Of a stretch of DNA of 64,000 bases, positions 21,398 to 29,707 are shown piece by piece (positions within the stretch are counted from its first letter, which is position 1; the number at the start of each line of letters is the position of its first letter). The notes beneath the pieces were generated by a model. It was not told the origin of the DNA and did no database searches. It worked only from the letters and a program-made list of their open reading frames with translations. Both the position numbers and the translations under genes were made by a program. This DNA comes from Allohoeflea poritis (GTDB lineage: Bacteria > Pseudomonadota > Alphaproteobacteria > Rhizobiales > Rhizobiaceae): positions 186,001-250,000 of the forward strand of contig NZ_JAPJZH010000004.1 in assembly GCF_027889715.1 (NCBI RefSeq). Direction: 5' to 3'.

Positions 21398-23308
21398 ATG
21401 GGCAGCGACTATCACGCGGTTTATGAAGGCTGGAAATCGGATCCGGAGGGCTACTGGTCCCAGGCGGCCGAAGCCATCGACTGGTTCAAGCCGAGCGAAA
21501 AGGTGTTCGATCCGGATCAGGGGTCTTACGGGCGCTGGTTTGCCGGCGCGACCACCAATACCTGCCACAACTGCCTCGACCGGCATGTTGAGGGCGGCCG
21601 CGCCGACCAGGCGGCGCTGATCTATGACAGTCCGATCACCGGCTCGAAACGGACCTACAGCTATGGCGAGCTGCTCGCGGAGGTAAAGGCGCTCGCCGCC
21701 GTTCTCGAGGATAACGGCGTCGAAAAGGGCGACCGGGTCATTATCTACATGCCGATGATCGCCGAAGCGGCGATGGCGATGCTCGCATGCGCCCGCCTGG
21801 GCGCCGTTCATTCGGTTGTGTTCGGCGGTTTTGCCGGCCACGAGCTGGCGACGCGCATCGATGACGCGAAGCCGAAACTGATCATTGCCGCATCCTGCGG
21901 CATCGAACCGAACCGTATCGTTCCCTACAAGCCGATGCTCGACGAGGCGATCTCCGAAGCCGCTCACAAGCCGGAGAAATGCCTGATCCTCCAGCGTTCG
22001 CAACATCCCGTGGATCTGACCGAGGGGCGCGATGTGGATCTCGGCGCGGCGATGGAGGCGGCCCGCACACAAGCGCGCGATGTTCCCTGCACGCCGGTGG
22101 CGGCGACCGATCCGCTCTATATTCTTTATACGTCCGGAACGACCGGCCAGCCAAAGGGCGTGGTGCGCGACAATGGCGGCCACATGGTGGCGCTCAACTG
22201 GTCGATGAACGCCATATACGGCATTGAACCCGGCGAAGTGTTCTGGGCGGCATCCGATGTCGGCTGGGTGGTCGGCCACTCCTATATCGTCTATGCGCCG
22301 CTGTTGCACGGCAACACGACGATCGTCTTCGAGGGCAAGCCGGTGGGCACCCCCGATGCCGGCACGTTCTGGCGTGTCATTTCCGAACACAATGTGGCCG
22401 CGCTGTTTACCGCACCGACGGCTTTCAGGGCGATCAAGAAGGAGGACCCCCAGGGCGCTTTGATCGGCGATTACGACCTTTCCGGTTTCAGGACGCTGTT
22501 CCTTGCCGGCGAGCGCGCCGATCCGGACACGATCGAATGGGCGCGCGAAAAGCTCGGCGTTCCGGTGATCGATCACTGGTGGCAGACGGAAACCGGCTGG
22601 ACGATTGCCGGCAATCCGGTGGGGCTCGGCATATTGCCGGTCAAGCTCGGCTCGCCGACGGTCGCCATGCCCGGTTACGATATCCAGGTGCTCGATGACG
22701 AGGGACATCCTCTCGAGCGCGGCGAACTGGGCAATATCGTCGTCAAGCTGCCGATGCCACCGGGTTGCCTGCCGACCCTGTGGAATGCCGAAAAGCGCTT
22801 CCAGGACGCCTATCTGGCCGAGTTTCCGGGCTACTACAAGACTGCCGACGCCGGCTATATGGACGATGAAGGCTATCTCTTCATCATGGCGCGCACCGAC
22901 GACATCATCAATGTCGCCGGACACCGGTTGTCCACCGGCGCCATGGAGGAGGCCATCGCCTATCATCCGGATGTCGCCGAGTGTGCCGTGATCGGCATCG
23001 CGGACGACCTGAAGGGCCAGATTCCGGCCGGCTTCCTGGTACTCAATTCCGGTGTCGACCGCAGCGAGGAGGAGATCGAGCGCGAGGTCGTGAAGCTGGT
23101 GCGCGAGCAGATCGGGCCGGTTGCCGCCTTCAAGCTGGCGCTGACCGTGCAACGCCTGCCGAAGACCCGTTCGGGCAAGATCCTGCGCGGCACCATGCAG
23201 AAAATCGCCGATGGCGAAAGCTGGAAGATGCCGGCCACGATCGACGATCCGGCCATCCTGGACGAGATCGGCGAGGTCCTGTCGACCCGGGGTATCATGC
23301 GTGCCTGA
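21398..23308 (+). CDS. prpE: Propionyl-CoA synthetase (acetyl-CoA synthetase-like, PrpE type)
   Basis: This is an AMP-forming acyl-CoA ligase, most likely making propionyl-CoA from propionate, ATP and CoA. The 636-aa product has the PrpE/Acs N-terminal pattern 'RWFAGATTNTCHNCLDRH' near residues 47-64, the AMP-binding P-loop 'YTSGTTGQPKGV', 'WWQTETGW', 'RTDDIINVAGHR' and the acetylatable 'RSGKILR' lysine motif near the end. ATG 21398 follows a GGGAGG Shine-Dalgarno at 21385-21390. The PrpE-like N-terminus argues against an ordinary acetyl-CoA synthetase, but substrate choice is inferred. The 235-base gap from yggS shows nothing I can name. Confidence 0.88.
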   Translation: MGSDYHAVYEGWKSDPEGYWSQAAEAIDWFKPSEKVFDPDQGSYGRWFAGATTNTCHNCLDRHVEGGRADQAALIYDSPITGSKRTYSYGELLAEVKALAAVLEDNGVEKGDRVIIYMPMIAEAAMAMLACARLGAVHSVVFGGFAGHELATRIDDAKPKLIIAASCGIEPNRIVPYKPMLDEAISEAAHKPEKCLILQRSQHPVDLTEGRDVDLGAAMEAARTQARDVPCTPVAATDPLYILYTSGTTGQPKGVVRDNGGHMVALNWSMNAIYGIEPGEVFWAASDVGWVVGHSYIVYAPLLHGNTTIVFEGKPVGTPDAGTFWRVISEHNVAALFTAPTAFRAIKKEDPQGALIGDYDLSGFRTLFLAGERADPDTIEWAREKLGVPVIDHWWQTETGWTIAGNPVGLGILPVKLGSPTVAMPGYDIQVLDDEGHPLERGELGNIVVKLPMPPGCLPTLWNAEKRFQDAYLAEFPGYYKTADAGYMDDEGYLFIMARTDDIINVAGHRLSTGAMEEAIAYHPDVAECAVIGIADDLKGQIPAGFLVLNSGVDRSEEEIEREVVKLVREQIGPVAAFKLALTVQRLPKTRSGKILRGTMQKIADGESWKMPATIDDPAILDEIGEVLSTRGIMRA

Positions 23309-23463
23309 CGGCCCGGATTTGCCCTGACTATCTTCACTTTGTGTTAATGCGCCCGGCCGCAGGCAACGGGAGGCCGGCTCGCGCTGTTTTCGCCGTTGAC
23401 CGGACCAACCGTTCGGTTCACTGTCTGGCGCCACGGGTCAAGCAGTGCGGGGTGGACAAGGCC

Positions 23464-24243
23464 ATGGACGGAAAGAACGCGATCGTGACCGGCGGGGCGC
23501 ATGGCATCGGGTATGCGATTGCCAAGCGGTTCCTGAGCGACGGCGCGCGCGTGCTCATCGCCGATATCGACGAAAAGGCCGGAGAGGCCGCCTGCGATGA
23601 ATTGTCGGACCTCGGCGAGGTCCGCTTTATCGCCGCCAATGTCGCGGAGCGCCTGGATGTGCGCAACCTCGTCGCCAATGCGCTGGACGCTTTCGGCGAT
23701 ATCGACATTCTGGTCAACAATGCCGGGATAAGCCACAAGGCCGATTTTCTCGAGCTGAAGGAGTCGGATTTCGACCGGGTCCTCGGCGTCAATCTGAAGG
23801 GTGTCTTCCTGTGCGGCCAGTCCGTGGCGCGGCATATGGTGGAAAAGGTGGAAAACGGCGGCGATCCCGGCTGTATCATCAATATTTCCTCGATCAATGC
23901 GGTGGTCGCGCTGAACGATCAGATCCCCTACACGGTCTCGAAGGGCGGCGTGGCGCAGCTCACGCGGGTCATGGCGCTGGCGCTGGCGCCCTACGGCATT
24001 CGCGTCAATGCGGTCGGACCCGGATCGATCATGACCGACATGCTGAAATCCGTGGTGAACGATCGGGACGCGCGCGGGAAAATCCTGTCGCGCACGCCGC
24101 TCGGCCGCATTGGCGATCCGGCTGAAATCGCCGGCATCGTGGCTTTCCTTGCCTCGCGCGACGCCAGTTACATGACCGGTCAGACCGTCTATGCCGACGG
24201 CGGAAGGCTGCCGCTCAACTACACCGTTCCCGTCGACAGCTGA
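23464..24243 (+). CDS. Short-chain dehydrogenase/reductase (SDR)
   Basis: The 259-aa product is a classical SDR: cofactor site 'VTGGAHGIGYAIA' near residues 8-20, 'NNAGISH' near 86-92, catalytic Ser in 'INISSINAV' and 'YTVSKGG' (Tyr and Lys) near 157-163, and the C-terminal 'FLASRDASYMTGQTVYADGG'. An Asp at the end of the second strand ('LIADID') suggests NAD(H) over NADP(H). The substrate is not evident. ATG 23464 or an in-frame GTG at 23452 could start it. It follows prpE with a 155-base gap and may have its own promoter. Confidence 0.88.
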   Translation: MDGKNAIVTGGAHGIGYAIAKRFLSDGARVLIADIDEKAGEAACDELSDLGEVRFIAANVAERLDVRNLVANALDAFGDIDILVNNAGISHKADFLELKESDFDRVLGVNLKGVFLCGQSVARHMVEKVENGGDPGCIINISSINAVVALNDQIPYTVSKGGVAQLTRVMALALAPYGIRVNAVGPGSIMTDMLKSVVNDRDARGKILSRTPLGRIGDPAEIAGIVAFLASRDASYMTGQTVYADGGRLPLNYTVPVDS

Positions 24244-24316
24244 CAGGTTCCTGACAGAAGGTTGTCAGGAGGGCTGTGCGATAAGCATCCCGTAAACGAA
24301 ATTACGGAGATGACCA

Positions 24317-24691
24317 ATGTCCTCTTTCACACCCGAGAATGCCGCTGTCTGGTTTGAAATCCCGGTCAGCGACCTGAAGGCCGGCATGGCTTTCTACAAT
24401 GCCGTCCTGCAGACCGAGCTTGTCGAGACCGAGATGGGTCCGAATGTCATCGGGATCTTCCCGAACAAGGACCCCCAGACCGGTGTCGCCGGGCATCTTT
24501 ATGCCGGAAACGCCGGAGATGCGGGCAAGGGAAGCACCATTCATCTTGCCGTTCCCGAGCGTCTTGAATCGGCCATGGACCGCGTCGTCGAGAATGGCGG
24601 CAAGGTCGTGTCCGACATTGTCAGCATTCCTTCCGGGCGCTTCGTCTATTGCCTCGATCCGGACGGAAACAGCATCGGGCTGTTCAACTGA
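24317..24691 (+). CDS. VOC family (glyoxalase/bleomycin-resistance fold) protein
   Basis: The 124-aa product is a single vicinal-oxygen-chelate domain: 'WFEIPVSDLKAGMAFYNAVL' (cited as 'WFEIPVSDL' near residues 12-20), 'GSTIHLAV', and the closing 'FVYCLDPDGNSIGLFN'. Proteins of this small type bind metals or small ligands and include dioxygenases, glyoxalases and resistance proteins; no activity can be assigned. It lies 115 bases before a WYL-type regulator, a pairing seen elsewhere, which suggests the regulator may control it. Confidence 0.85.
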   Translation: MSSFTPENAAVWFEIPVSDLKAGMAFYNAVLQTELVETEMGPNVIGIFPNKDPQTGVAGHLYAGNAGDAGKGSTIHLAVPERLESAMDRVVENGGKVVSDIVSIPSGRFVYCLDPDGNSIGLFN

Positions 24692-24806
24692 CGGGACTGC
24701 CCTGTAAAGTGCCGAAATGCGTTTCGGGCCGTCACGGCCCGGGGCGCACTCCTGACAAATTTCCGGGTTGCCCGCCCGGCCTTGTCAGTCAAACGGAGTT
24801 GTGACC

Positions 24807-25517
24807 ATGCGCCGCGCCGACCGATTGTTTCAGATTGTCCAGTATCTGAGAGGCGGCAGGCTGGTGACCGCCGCTACGCTGGCCGAACGGCTCGAGGTTT
24901 CCGAGCGTACCATCTATCGCGATATCGCCGATCTGCAGTCGACGGGCGTGCCCATCGATGGCGAGGCGGGTGTCGGCTATATCATGCGCGAGGGGTTTGA
25001 CCTTCCGCCCCTGATGTTCTCGCGCGACGAAATCGTCGCCCTCGTGACCGGTGCGCGCCTGGCGCGTGCCTGGGGCGGTGCCGCCGTGGCGCGCGCCGCG
25101 GAGGAAGCGCTGATCAAGATCGAGGCCGTGCTGCCCGATGGCGAGCGCAGCCGTATCAACCAGACGGAAATCCACGCGCCGCAATTCATGATGCGGGATG
25201 AGGACCGCCACCGGTTCGACCTGCTCGAAAGGGCGGCTGACCGCAGGCATGTTCTGGAAATTGCCTATCGTGATGCCGAGGGCGCGGCGACGTCCCGGCG
25301 AATCCGGCCGCTCGGACTGTGGTTCTGGGGCAAGGTGTGGACGCTTGTCGCCTGGTGCGAACTGCGCACCGATTTCAGGGCGTTCCGGCTCGACCGCATG
25401 GACGAAATCCGCGAGACGGGAGAAGGCTTCCGGCCGGAGCGCGGCCGTACGCTCGCCGATTATTACCGGCGCATGGAGCGCGACGTGCCGCCGGCCGATG
25501 CGGAACGATACGTCTGA
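24807..25517 (+). CDS. YafY-type transcriptional regulator (HTH + WYL domain)
   Basis: The 236-aa product starts with a winged helix-turn-helix of the HTH_11 type ('VTAATLAERLEVSERTIYRD', residues 19-38) followed by a WYL ligand-binding domain near 130-215 ('IRPLGLWFWGKVWTLVAWCE'). WYL regulators sense small molecules or nucleic acids. I chose ATG 24807, 8 bases after an ACGGAG Shine-Dalgarno at 24793-24798. The target is unknown; the neighbouring VOC gene is the first candidate. Confidence 0.9.
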   Translation: MRRADRLFQIVQYLRGGRLVTAATLAERLEVSERTIYRDIADLQSTGVPIDGEAGVGYIMREGFDLPPLMFSRDEIVALVTGARLARAWGGAAVARAAEEALIKIEAVLPDGERSRINQTEIHAPQFMMRDEDRHRFDLLERAADRRHVLEIAYRDAEGAATSRRIRPLGLWFWGKVWTLVAWCELRTDFRAFRLDRMDEIRETGEGFRPERGRTLADYYRRMERDVPPADAERYV

Positions 25518-25587
25518 ACCGGATACGCTCTGGCGCGATGCATCGCGGGTGTTATGATCGCCTCGAACCATCAGCAGGAGGTCACCC

Positions 25588-26076
25588 ATGGCGCATATCG
25601 AACAGAAACTCGCGGATCTCGGTCTGGTTTTGCCCGAACCGGTGAAACTTCCTCCGGATGTGCGCCTTCCCTTTTCGCTGGTCAATATACGCGAGCGCCG
25701 CGTCTTTGTTTCCGGCCATGGCCCGCAAAATGACGACGGGTCGATCGCCGGGCCTTTCGGCAAGCTCGGCAAGGATGTGACTGTCGAAGAAGGGTATGAG
25801 CTTGCCCGCAAGACGGCGCTTTCGATGCTGGCAAGCCTGAAGCGCGAACTGATGGATCTCGACCGCATCCAGGCATGGTGCCGGGTCTTCGGCATGGTCA
25901 ATTGCGCACCGGAGTTCACCCAGCAGCCAGCGGTCATCAACGGATTTTCGGACCTCATCTACGAACTTTTCGGACCGGAGGCCGGACGCCATGCGCGGTC
26001 CGCCGTCGGCATGGCGGCGCTGCCCATGGGTGACGGTATTGCGGTTGAAATCGAGGCCGAGGTGCTGATCGACTGA
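25588..26076 (+). CDS. RidA family (YjgF/YER057c/UK114) protein
   Basis: The 162-aa product is of the longer RidA subgroup with 'LPPDVRLPFSLVNIRERRVF' at the front (residues 21-40), 'VSGHGPQND', 'ELARKTALSMLASL' and the ending 'MGDGIAVEIEAEVL'. True RidA proteins deaminate reactive enamine/imine intermediates from PLP enzymes, using an Arg near residue 105; here I see 'RVFGMVN' at the homologous stretch but not the canonical 'NRVQ' pocket, so imine deaminase activity is unsure. A second, more distant RidA-like gene lies at 30922. Confidence 0.85.
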   Translation: MAHIEQKLADLGLVLPEPVKLPPDVRLPFSLVNIRERRVFVSGHGPQNDDGSIAGPFGKLGKDVTVEEGYELARKTALSMLASLKRELMDLDRIQAWCRVFGMVNCAPEFTQQPAVINGFSDLIYELFGPEAGRHARSAVGMAALPMGDGIAVEIEAEVLID

Positions 26077-26155
26077 CCACCGGGCTTGCGCCGCCGCGTT
26101 CGCAGCGATATTGGCGGGGCCTCGCCCGGTCACACAGTCAGTCGAAAGGCGCGCC

Positions 26156-26899
26156 TTGGGGGGACAGGAATTCACGCTCGATCTCGCACCGTGGATGGTT
26201 GCCGCCGTCGCGATGATTGTCATGCTCGGCTCCATCGTGCAGTCGGGTCTCGGCATGGGCTTCGGGCTGATGGTCGCCCCGTTGCTGGCGCTGCTCGACC
26301 CGGCGCTTGTGCCGGCTCCAACGCTTTTTCTTGGCATGTTCACCGCCGCATGGGGCGCCTATCGTGATCGCGGTTTCATCCGCTGGAACGAGGTGGCGAT
26401 CGGATCGGCGGGCCGGTTTACAGGGGTGGCGTGCGGTCTCCTGCTGCTTTTGATCGTGTCGGGCGAAGCCGGCTTCAGTCTGCTTTTCGGCATCATGGTG
26501 CTCGCGGCGGTGGCCCTGTCCGTCGCCGGCCGGGCGATTCCTTTCACGCGCGCGTCGCTGGCCGCGATGGGGCTGATTTCGGGCACGATGGGAACGATCA
26601 CCTCCGTCGGCGCGCCGCCGCTGGCTCTGATCTACCACGGCCGTGAGCCGGCGGTCTCGCGCGCGAGCCTGGCGGCGTTCTTCACCGTCGGCTGCGCCGG
26701 TTCGCTGATCGGGCTCTACGCCGCGGGATGGGCGGGGATGCGTGACCTGGTCCTGGCGCTCGCCATGGTGCCGCCCATGCTGGCGGGCCTCTGGCTTTCC
26801 CGGTTTTTCCAGCTTCGTTTCGCACGCTGGTACCGGCCGTGGTTGCTTTCGATTGCCGGCGTGGCCGGCCTGCTGCTCGTCATGCGGGGGCTGCAGTGA
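26156..26899 (+). CDS. TauE/SafE family membrane permease
   Basis: The 247-aa product is almost entirely hydrophobic with about eight transmembrane segments and matches TauE/SafE permeases (DUF81), putative exporters of sulfonates, sulfite or organic anions: 'IVQSGLGMGFGLMVAPLLAL' near residues 21-40 and 'MGLISGTMGTITSVGAPPLA' in the second half, the two inverted family repeats. The start is uncertain; TTG 26156 follows AAAGG at 26145-26149, while a TTG at 26111 would add 15 residues. The stop overlaps the next gene by one base (TGATG), so the two are translationally coupled. Confidence 0.8.
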   Translation: MGGQEFTLDLAPWMVAAVAMIVMLGSIVQSGLGMGFGLMVAPLLALLDPALVPAPTLFLGMFTAAWGAYRDRGFIRWNEVAIGSAGRFTGVACGLLLLLIVSGEAGFSLLFGIMVLAAVALSVAGRAIPFTRASLAAMGLISGTMGTITSVGAPPLALIYHGREPAVSRASLAAFFTVGCAGSLIGLYAAGWAGMRDLVLALAMVPPMLAGLWLSRFFQLRFARWYRPWLLSIAGVAGLLLVMRGLQ

Positions 26900-27819
26900 T
26901 GAAGCTTTTCCTTGCACCCTTCCAGTTTGCGGCACGGCATGGCCGCTGGCTTTTGGTGCTGGGGCTTGTCGCCGGCGTGGCGCTGCCCGGCCTTGCGGCC
27001 TTCATGGAACGGCAACTGCCGTTTGCCGTGGCGCTGCTTCTGTTCTTTTCGGCCTTGCGTGTCGGACCGAGGCAGGCGGTTGGCGCGGCGCGGGACCTCG
27101 GCCACTCGCTCTATTTCGTCGTCATCCTTCAGGTGGTGTGCCCGCTCATGTTCGTGGGCGTGCTGATCGCCACCGGTTGGCAGAGCCCGCTGGCATTCGG
27201 CCTGGCGCTGATGCTGACCGCATCGCCGATATCGGGCAGCCCGAGCCTGACGATCCTGCTCGGCAAGGATGGCGCGCCGGCGCTGCGCCTGCTGATCGCC
27301 GGAACGGCCCTGTTGCCGCTGACGAGCATTCCCGTGTTCTGGCTGTTGCCGGATCTGATTGGCGGAGAAGGTATTTTCGGCGCCACATTGCGGCTGCTGG
27401 CGCTGATCGGCATTGCAGCGGGCCTTGCATTTCTCATTCGCGGAACGGCAATGAAAGATCCGGGACCCGCCGGTCTCGGTGCGATCGAGGGAATGGCGGC
27501 GCTGACCCTGGCGGTCATGGTCGTCGGGTTGATGTCGGCGATCCGGCCGGCCATAACCGAAAACCCGTCGGGCCTGGTGATCAACCTGATCGCGGCCTTT
27601 GCCGCGAATTTCGGCCTGCAGGCCGCGACCTACCTTATACTTAAACGTCCCTTGCCCCGGCAAAGCGCGGGGCTGGCCGTTTCGGCGGGCAACCGCAATA
27701 TTGCCCTGTTCCTCGCCGCGCTGCCGGCCGGCGTGATGGAGCCGCTGCTGCTGTTCATCGGCTGCTACCAGGTGCCGATGTTCCTGACGCCGATGTTGCT
27801 GCGGCGCTTCTACCGATAG
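26899..27819 (+). CDS. Bile acid:sodium symporter-like (BASS superfamily) membrane protein
   Basis: The 306-aa product has about nine or ten hydrophobic segments and short polar loops. The arrangement, with 'LMLTASPISGSPSLTILLGK' near residues 103-122 and 'VSAGNRNIALFLAALP' near 260-275, resembles bile acid:sodium symporter family proteins, in which two broken-helix motifs hold the Na+ sites. The match is by pattern only, and the substrate is not known. It starts inside the stop codon of the TauE/SafE gene, so both membrane proteins are made from one message. Sixty or so bases past the stop the sequence enters the cobalamin riboswitch region. Confidence 0.65.
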   Translation: MKLFLAPFQFAARHGRWLLVLGLVAGVALPGLAAFMERQLPFAVALLLFFSALRVGPRQAVGAARDLGHSLYFVVILQVVCPLMFVGVLIATGWQSPLAFGLALMLTASPISGSPSLTILLGKDGAPALRLLIAGTALLPLTSIPVFWLLPDLIGGEGIFGATLRLLALIGIAAGLAFLIRGTAMKDPGPAGLGAIEGMAALTLAVMVVGLMSAIRPAITENPSGLVINLIAAFAANFGLQAATYLILKRPLPRQSAGLAVSAGNRNIALFLAALPAGVMEPLLLFIGCYQVPMFLTPMLLRRFYR

Positions 27820-27904
27820 GCGAAAAACGGGTGCGGCGAAATGTGCGACGTTTGGCGTCGCATGCGCGTTCCCTTTCCTTGACCGTTTCGGCTATTTTGG
27901 ATGC

Positions 27905-28070
27905 GTGAAGGTTCCTTGCCGCGATTCGCTGACCGGCAAGGCCAAGAGGGAAGCCGGTGCAAGTCCGGCGCTGCCCCCGCAACTGTAAGCGGCGAGTCCC
28001 TCCCGATTGCCACTGGCCGCAGGCCGGGAAGGCGGGAGACGACGATGACCCGCAAGCCAGGAGACCTGCC
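27905..28070 (+). ncRNA. Cobalamin (adenosylcobalamin-type) riboswitch aptamer
   Basis: All conserved blocks of the B12 aptamer are present in order: AAGGTTCC at 27908-27915, AAGAGGGAAGCCGGTGCAAG from 27944, CCCCCGCAACTGTAAGCGG from about 27975, GCCACTGGCCGCAGG near 28009, GGGAAGGCGGGAGACGACGA from 28026, and the B12 box AAGCCAGGAGACCTGCC ending at 28070. Riboswitches of this class bind coenzyme B12 and normally shut down B12 synthesis, uptake or B12-independent enzyme genes. Here the next genes downstream are a 23-codon ORF and an unrecognised 107-aa protein. Confidence 0.95.
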
Positions 28071-28154
28071 TTCGCTGACACTGCAACCCGGGCGGGGTGC
28101 CCCGGAAGAGCGGCGGAGCCGGTTCAGTCCGGTCACTGCACCTTCTCAAGCCCC

Positions 28155-28177
28155 GTCTCTGCCTTTGAAGGAGAGAC
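28155..28177 (+). promoter_or_regulatory. Ribosome-binding-site sequestering hairpin of the riboswitch
   Basis: GTCTCT (28155-28160) and CCTT (28162-28165) can pair with AAGG (28168-28171) and AGAGAC (28172-28177), with one bulged G and a small loop. The right arm contains the whole AAGGAG Shine-Dalgarno (28168-28173) of the ORF starting at 28180. This is the layout of a translational expression platform: the aptamer state would decide whether the site is open. No anti-hairpin partner was worked out. Confidence 0.65.
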
Positions 28178-28179
28178 AA

Positions 28180-28251
28180 ATGACAATCCACGATACGATA
28201 CGGGCGAATTCCGCAGCCTTTTCCAGCGGTCGAATGCCGCGGGAGATGTGA
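28180..28251 (+). CDS. 23-aa ORF directly behind the cobalamin riboswitch
   Basis: ATG 28180 follows an excellent AAGGAG (28168-28173) and opens a 23-codon frame, starting 'MTIHDTIRANSAAF' and ending at TGA 28249-28251. The peptide is hydrophilic, with no signal or membrane segment. Its stop is only two bases before the ATG of the next gene, so it probably couples translation of that gene to the riboswitch. It may be a leader rather than a functional peptide. I do not recognise it. Confidence 0.6.
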   Translation: MTIHDTIRANSAAFSSGRMPREM

Positions 28252-28253
28252 CG

Positions 28254-28577
28254 ATGCACCCCATTCAGGACAACAGCGATCTCGGGCAGCTCGTTCGGCG
28301 GATCGGCAAGCCGGATGAAACCAATGTGGTGGCCTTCCGCAGGGGTCCGCGTTACGAACCCCTGTCAGCGGAACAGGCGCTTGTATACTGGATGCTCAAC
28401 CTTCCTGACGCGGCCGGCGTCGCCCAGGCCGCGCGCTATGCGCTTCGGCACACCGATGCGGGCGCCGAGAACAGTCCGGAGGTGGAGCGTTTTTGCGACT
28501 ATCTGCGCCAGGCGATCACCGCCGATGGCGATACGCCGCCGCCGCGCCGGCGTTCGCGGCGCCGCCGGAAGGCCTGA
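28254..28577 (+). CDS. Hypothetical 107-aa protein under cobalamin riboswitch control
   Basis: I do not recognise this protein. Residues 1-30 contain 'LGQLVRRIGKPDETNVVAF'; the middle (about 38-85) is predicted mostly helical ('SAEQALVYWMLNLPDAAGVA', 'SPEVERFCDYLRQAI'); the last 12 residues are strongly basic ('RRRSRRRRKA'), which suggests nucleic acid or membrane-surface contact. No membrane span, signal peptide or cysteine pair typical of B12 proteins is seen. GGGAGA at 28241-28246 can serve as its Shine-Dalgarno inside the preceding ORF. It ends two bases from a convergent DUF1737 gene, so the riboswitch transcript seems to carry nothing further. Confidence 0.75.
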   Translation: MHPIQDNSDLGQLVRRIGKPDETNVVAFRRGPRYEPLSAEQALVYWMLNLPDAAGVAQAARYALRHTDAGAENSPEVERFCDYLRQAITADGDTPPPRRRSRRRRKA

Positions 28578-28579
28578 GG

Positions 28580-28786
28580 CTATTGCTCGGACAGCTTCAT
28601 GTCCGGGCTGTAGGTCTTGCCCGAGACATGTTTGATGATGGCCTGTGCGCACTGCATCTGGCCGGTGCCTTCATTGTAGCCATAGGCCGGATCGCCGTGC
28701 AGTTCCCAGCCGGCGGACAGTGCCTCGCTGACCTTGTGGCAGAAGCTTGAATCATCGGGGCCGGTCAGCAGCCTGTAGAGTTTCAT
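28580..28786 (-). CDS. DUF1737 domain protein
   Basis: The 68-aa product matches the small DUF1737 family, with the N-terminal 'KLYRLLTGPDDSSFCHKV' and 'ALSAGWELHGDPAYGYN'. The domain has no known function. It follows the CoA-ester lyase gene on the same strand after a 15-base gap, so both are probably co-transcribed. Confidence 0.85.
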   Translation of the reverse strand: MKLYRLLTGPDDSSFCHKVSEALSAGWELHGDPAYGYNEGTGQMQCAQAIIKHVSGKTYSPDMKLSEQ

Positions 28787-28801
28787 CGTCCGGTTCCTAA
28801 T

Positions 28802-29707
28802 CTATTGTTGCGTGGCGGCCTTCTTCAGCAGCTTTTCCGCCTGTTCCAGATGCAGCCTTTCGACCATGCGCCCGTTGATTCGTATGACGCCCTTGCCCTT
28901 GTTTTCCGGCATCGCGAAGGCTTGCGCTATTTCCCTTGCATCGACGATGGCCTGCGGGGACAAACCAAACGCAGCGTTGGCGGGTTCGATCTGCAAGGGA
29001 TGGATCAGCGTTTTCCCGTCGAAACCCATCAGCCGGCCCTCGGCGCATTCGGCGCGGAAGCCCTCCGTGTCGCGAAAATCATTGTAGACACCGTCGAGGG
29101 CGTCAAGGCCTGCGGCCCTCGCCGCAAGCACGATCTGCATCAGCCAGGATGTCATGAAGCGCCGGCCTTCCGGTATCGCGACACCGGTCTCCTTGGCCAG
29201 GTCATTGGTTCCGACAACGAAGCAATCAAGCCTGGAGCCGGTTTTGAGGCCTGCATCCGCGATGGAAATCGCGTTGGCAATGCCGCGCGGCGTTTCCATC
29301 ATCGCCCACAGGCGCACACCGCCGGAGTCATCGCATTGTGAGAGCAAGGCTTCGGCTTGCTCGATATCGCCGGCTGCGTTGACCTTCGGCAGCAGGATGG
29401 CCGAGGGCCGGCAGGCGCAGGCGGCCTCCAGATCCTCCCGTCCCCAAGGGGACGAGAGGGCGTTGATGCGGATGATGTATTCTTTTTCCCTGTTCCGTGC
29501 AGCCGCAAACCATTTCGACAATGCCCGGCGGGCCTCATCCTTGTCATCGGGGCCGACCGCGTCCTCAAGATCGAAGATCACCGAATCGCAGCACAGGCCT
29601 TCCGCCTTTTCCATCGCCCGGGCATTGTTTGCGGGAATGTAAAGGACGGAGCGCCGCGCCCATACGGGGCGTGCTTGTTTTGCGGTCTTGTCTTGTGCAT
29701 GGGTCAT
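28802..29707 (-). CDS. CoA ester lyase (CitE / HpcH-HpaI family)
   Basis: The 301-aa product is an aldol-type CoA-ester lyase: 'RRSVLYIPANNARAMEKA' at residues 18-35, 'VIFDLEDAVGPDDKDEAR' near 45-62 with the Mg-binding acidic residues, 'IRINAL', 'MMETPRGIANA' near 137-147 and 'GFDGKTLIHPLQIEPAN'. Relatives cleave malyl-CoA, beta-methylmalyl-CoA or citryl-CoA, or act as malyl-CoA thioesterases. The free-standing form without citrate lyase partner genes favours an L-malyl-CoA / beta-methylmalyl-CoA type; the exact substrate is undecided. Confidence 0.88.
   Translation of the reverse strand: MTHAQDKTAKQARPVWARRSVLYIPANNARAMEKAEGLCCDSVIFDLEDAVGPDDKDEARRALSKWFAAARNREKEYIIRINALSSPWGREDLEAACACRPSAILLPKVNAAGDIEQAEALLSQCDDSGGVRLWAMMETPRGIANAISIADAGLKTGSRLDCFVVGTNDLAKETGVAIPEGRRFMTSWLMQIVLAARAAGLDALDGVYNDFRDTEGFRAECAEGRLMGFDGKTLIHPLQIEPANAAFGLSPQAIVDAREIAQAFAMPENKGKGVIRINGRMVERLHLEQAEKLLKKAATQQ

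Noticed and set aside
21218-23434. A 738-aa open frame on the minus strand
   Set aside because: It lies antisense to the propionyl-CoA synthetase gene and has no recognisable family; such long mirror frames are common in GC-rich genes.
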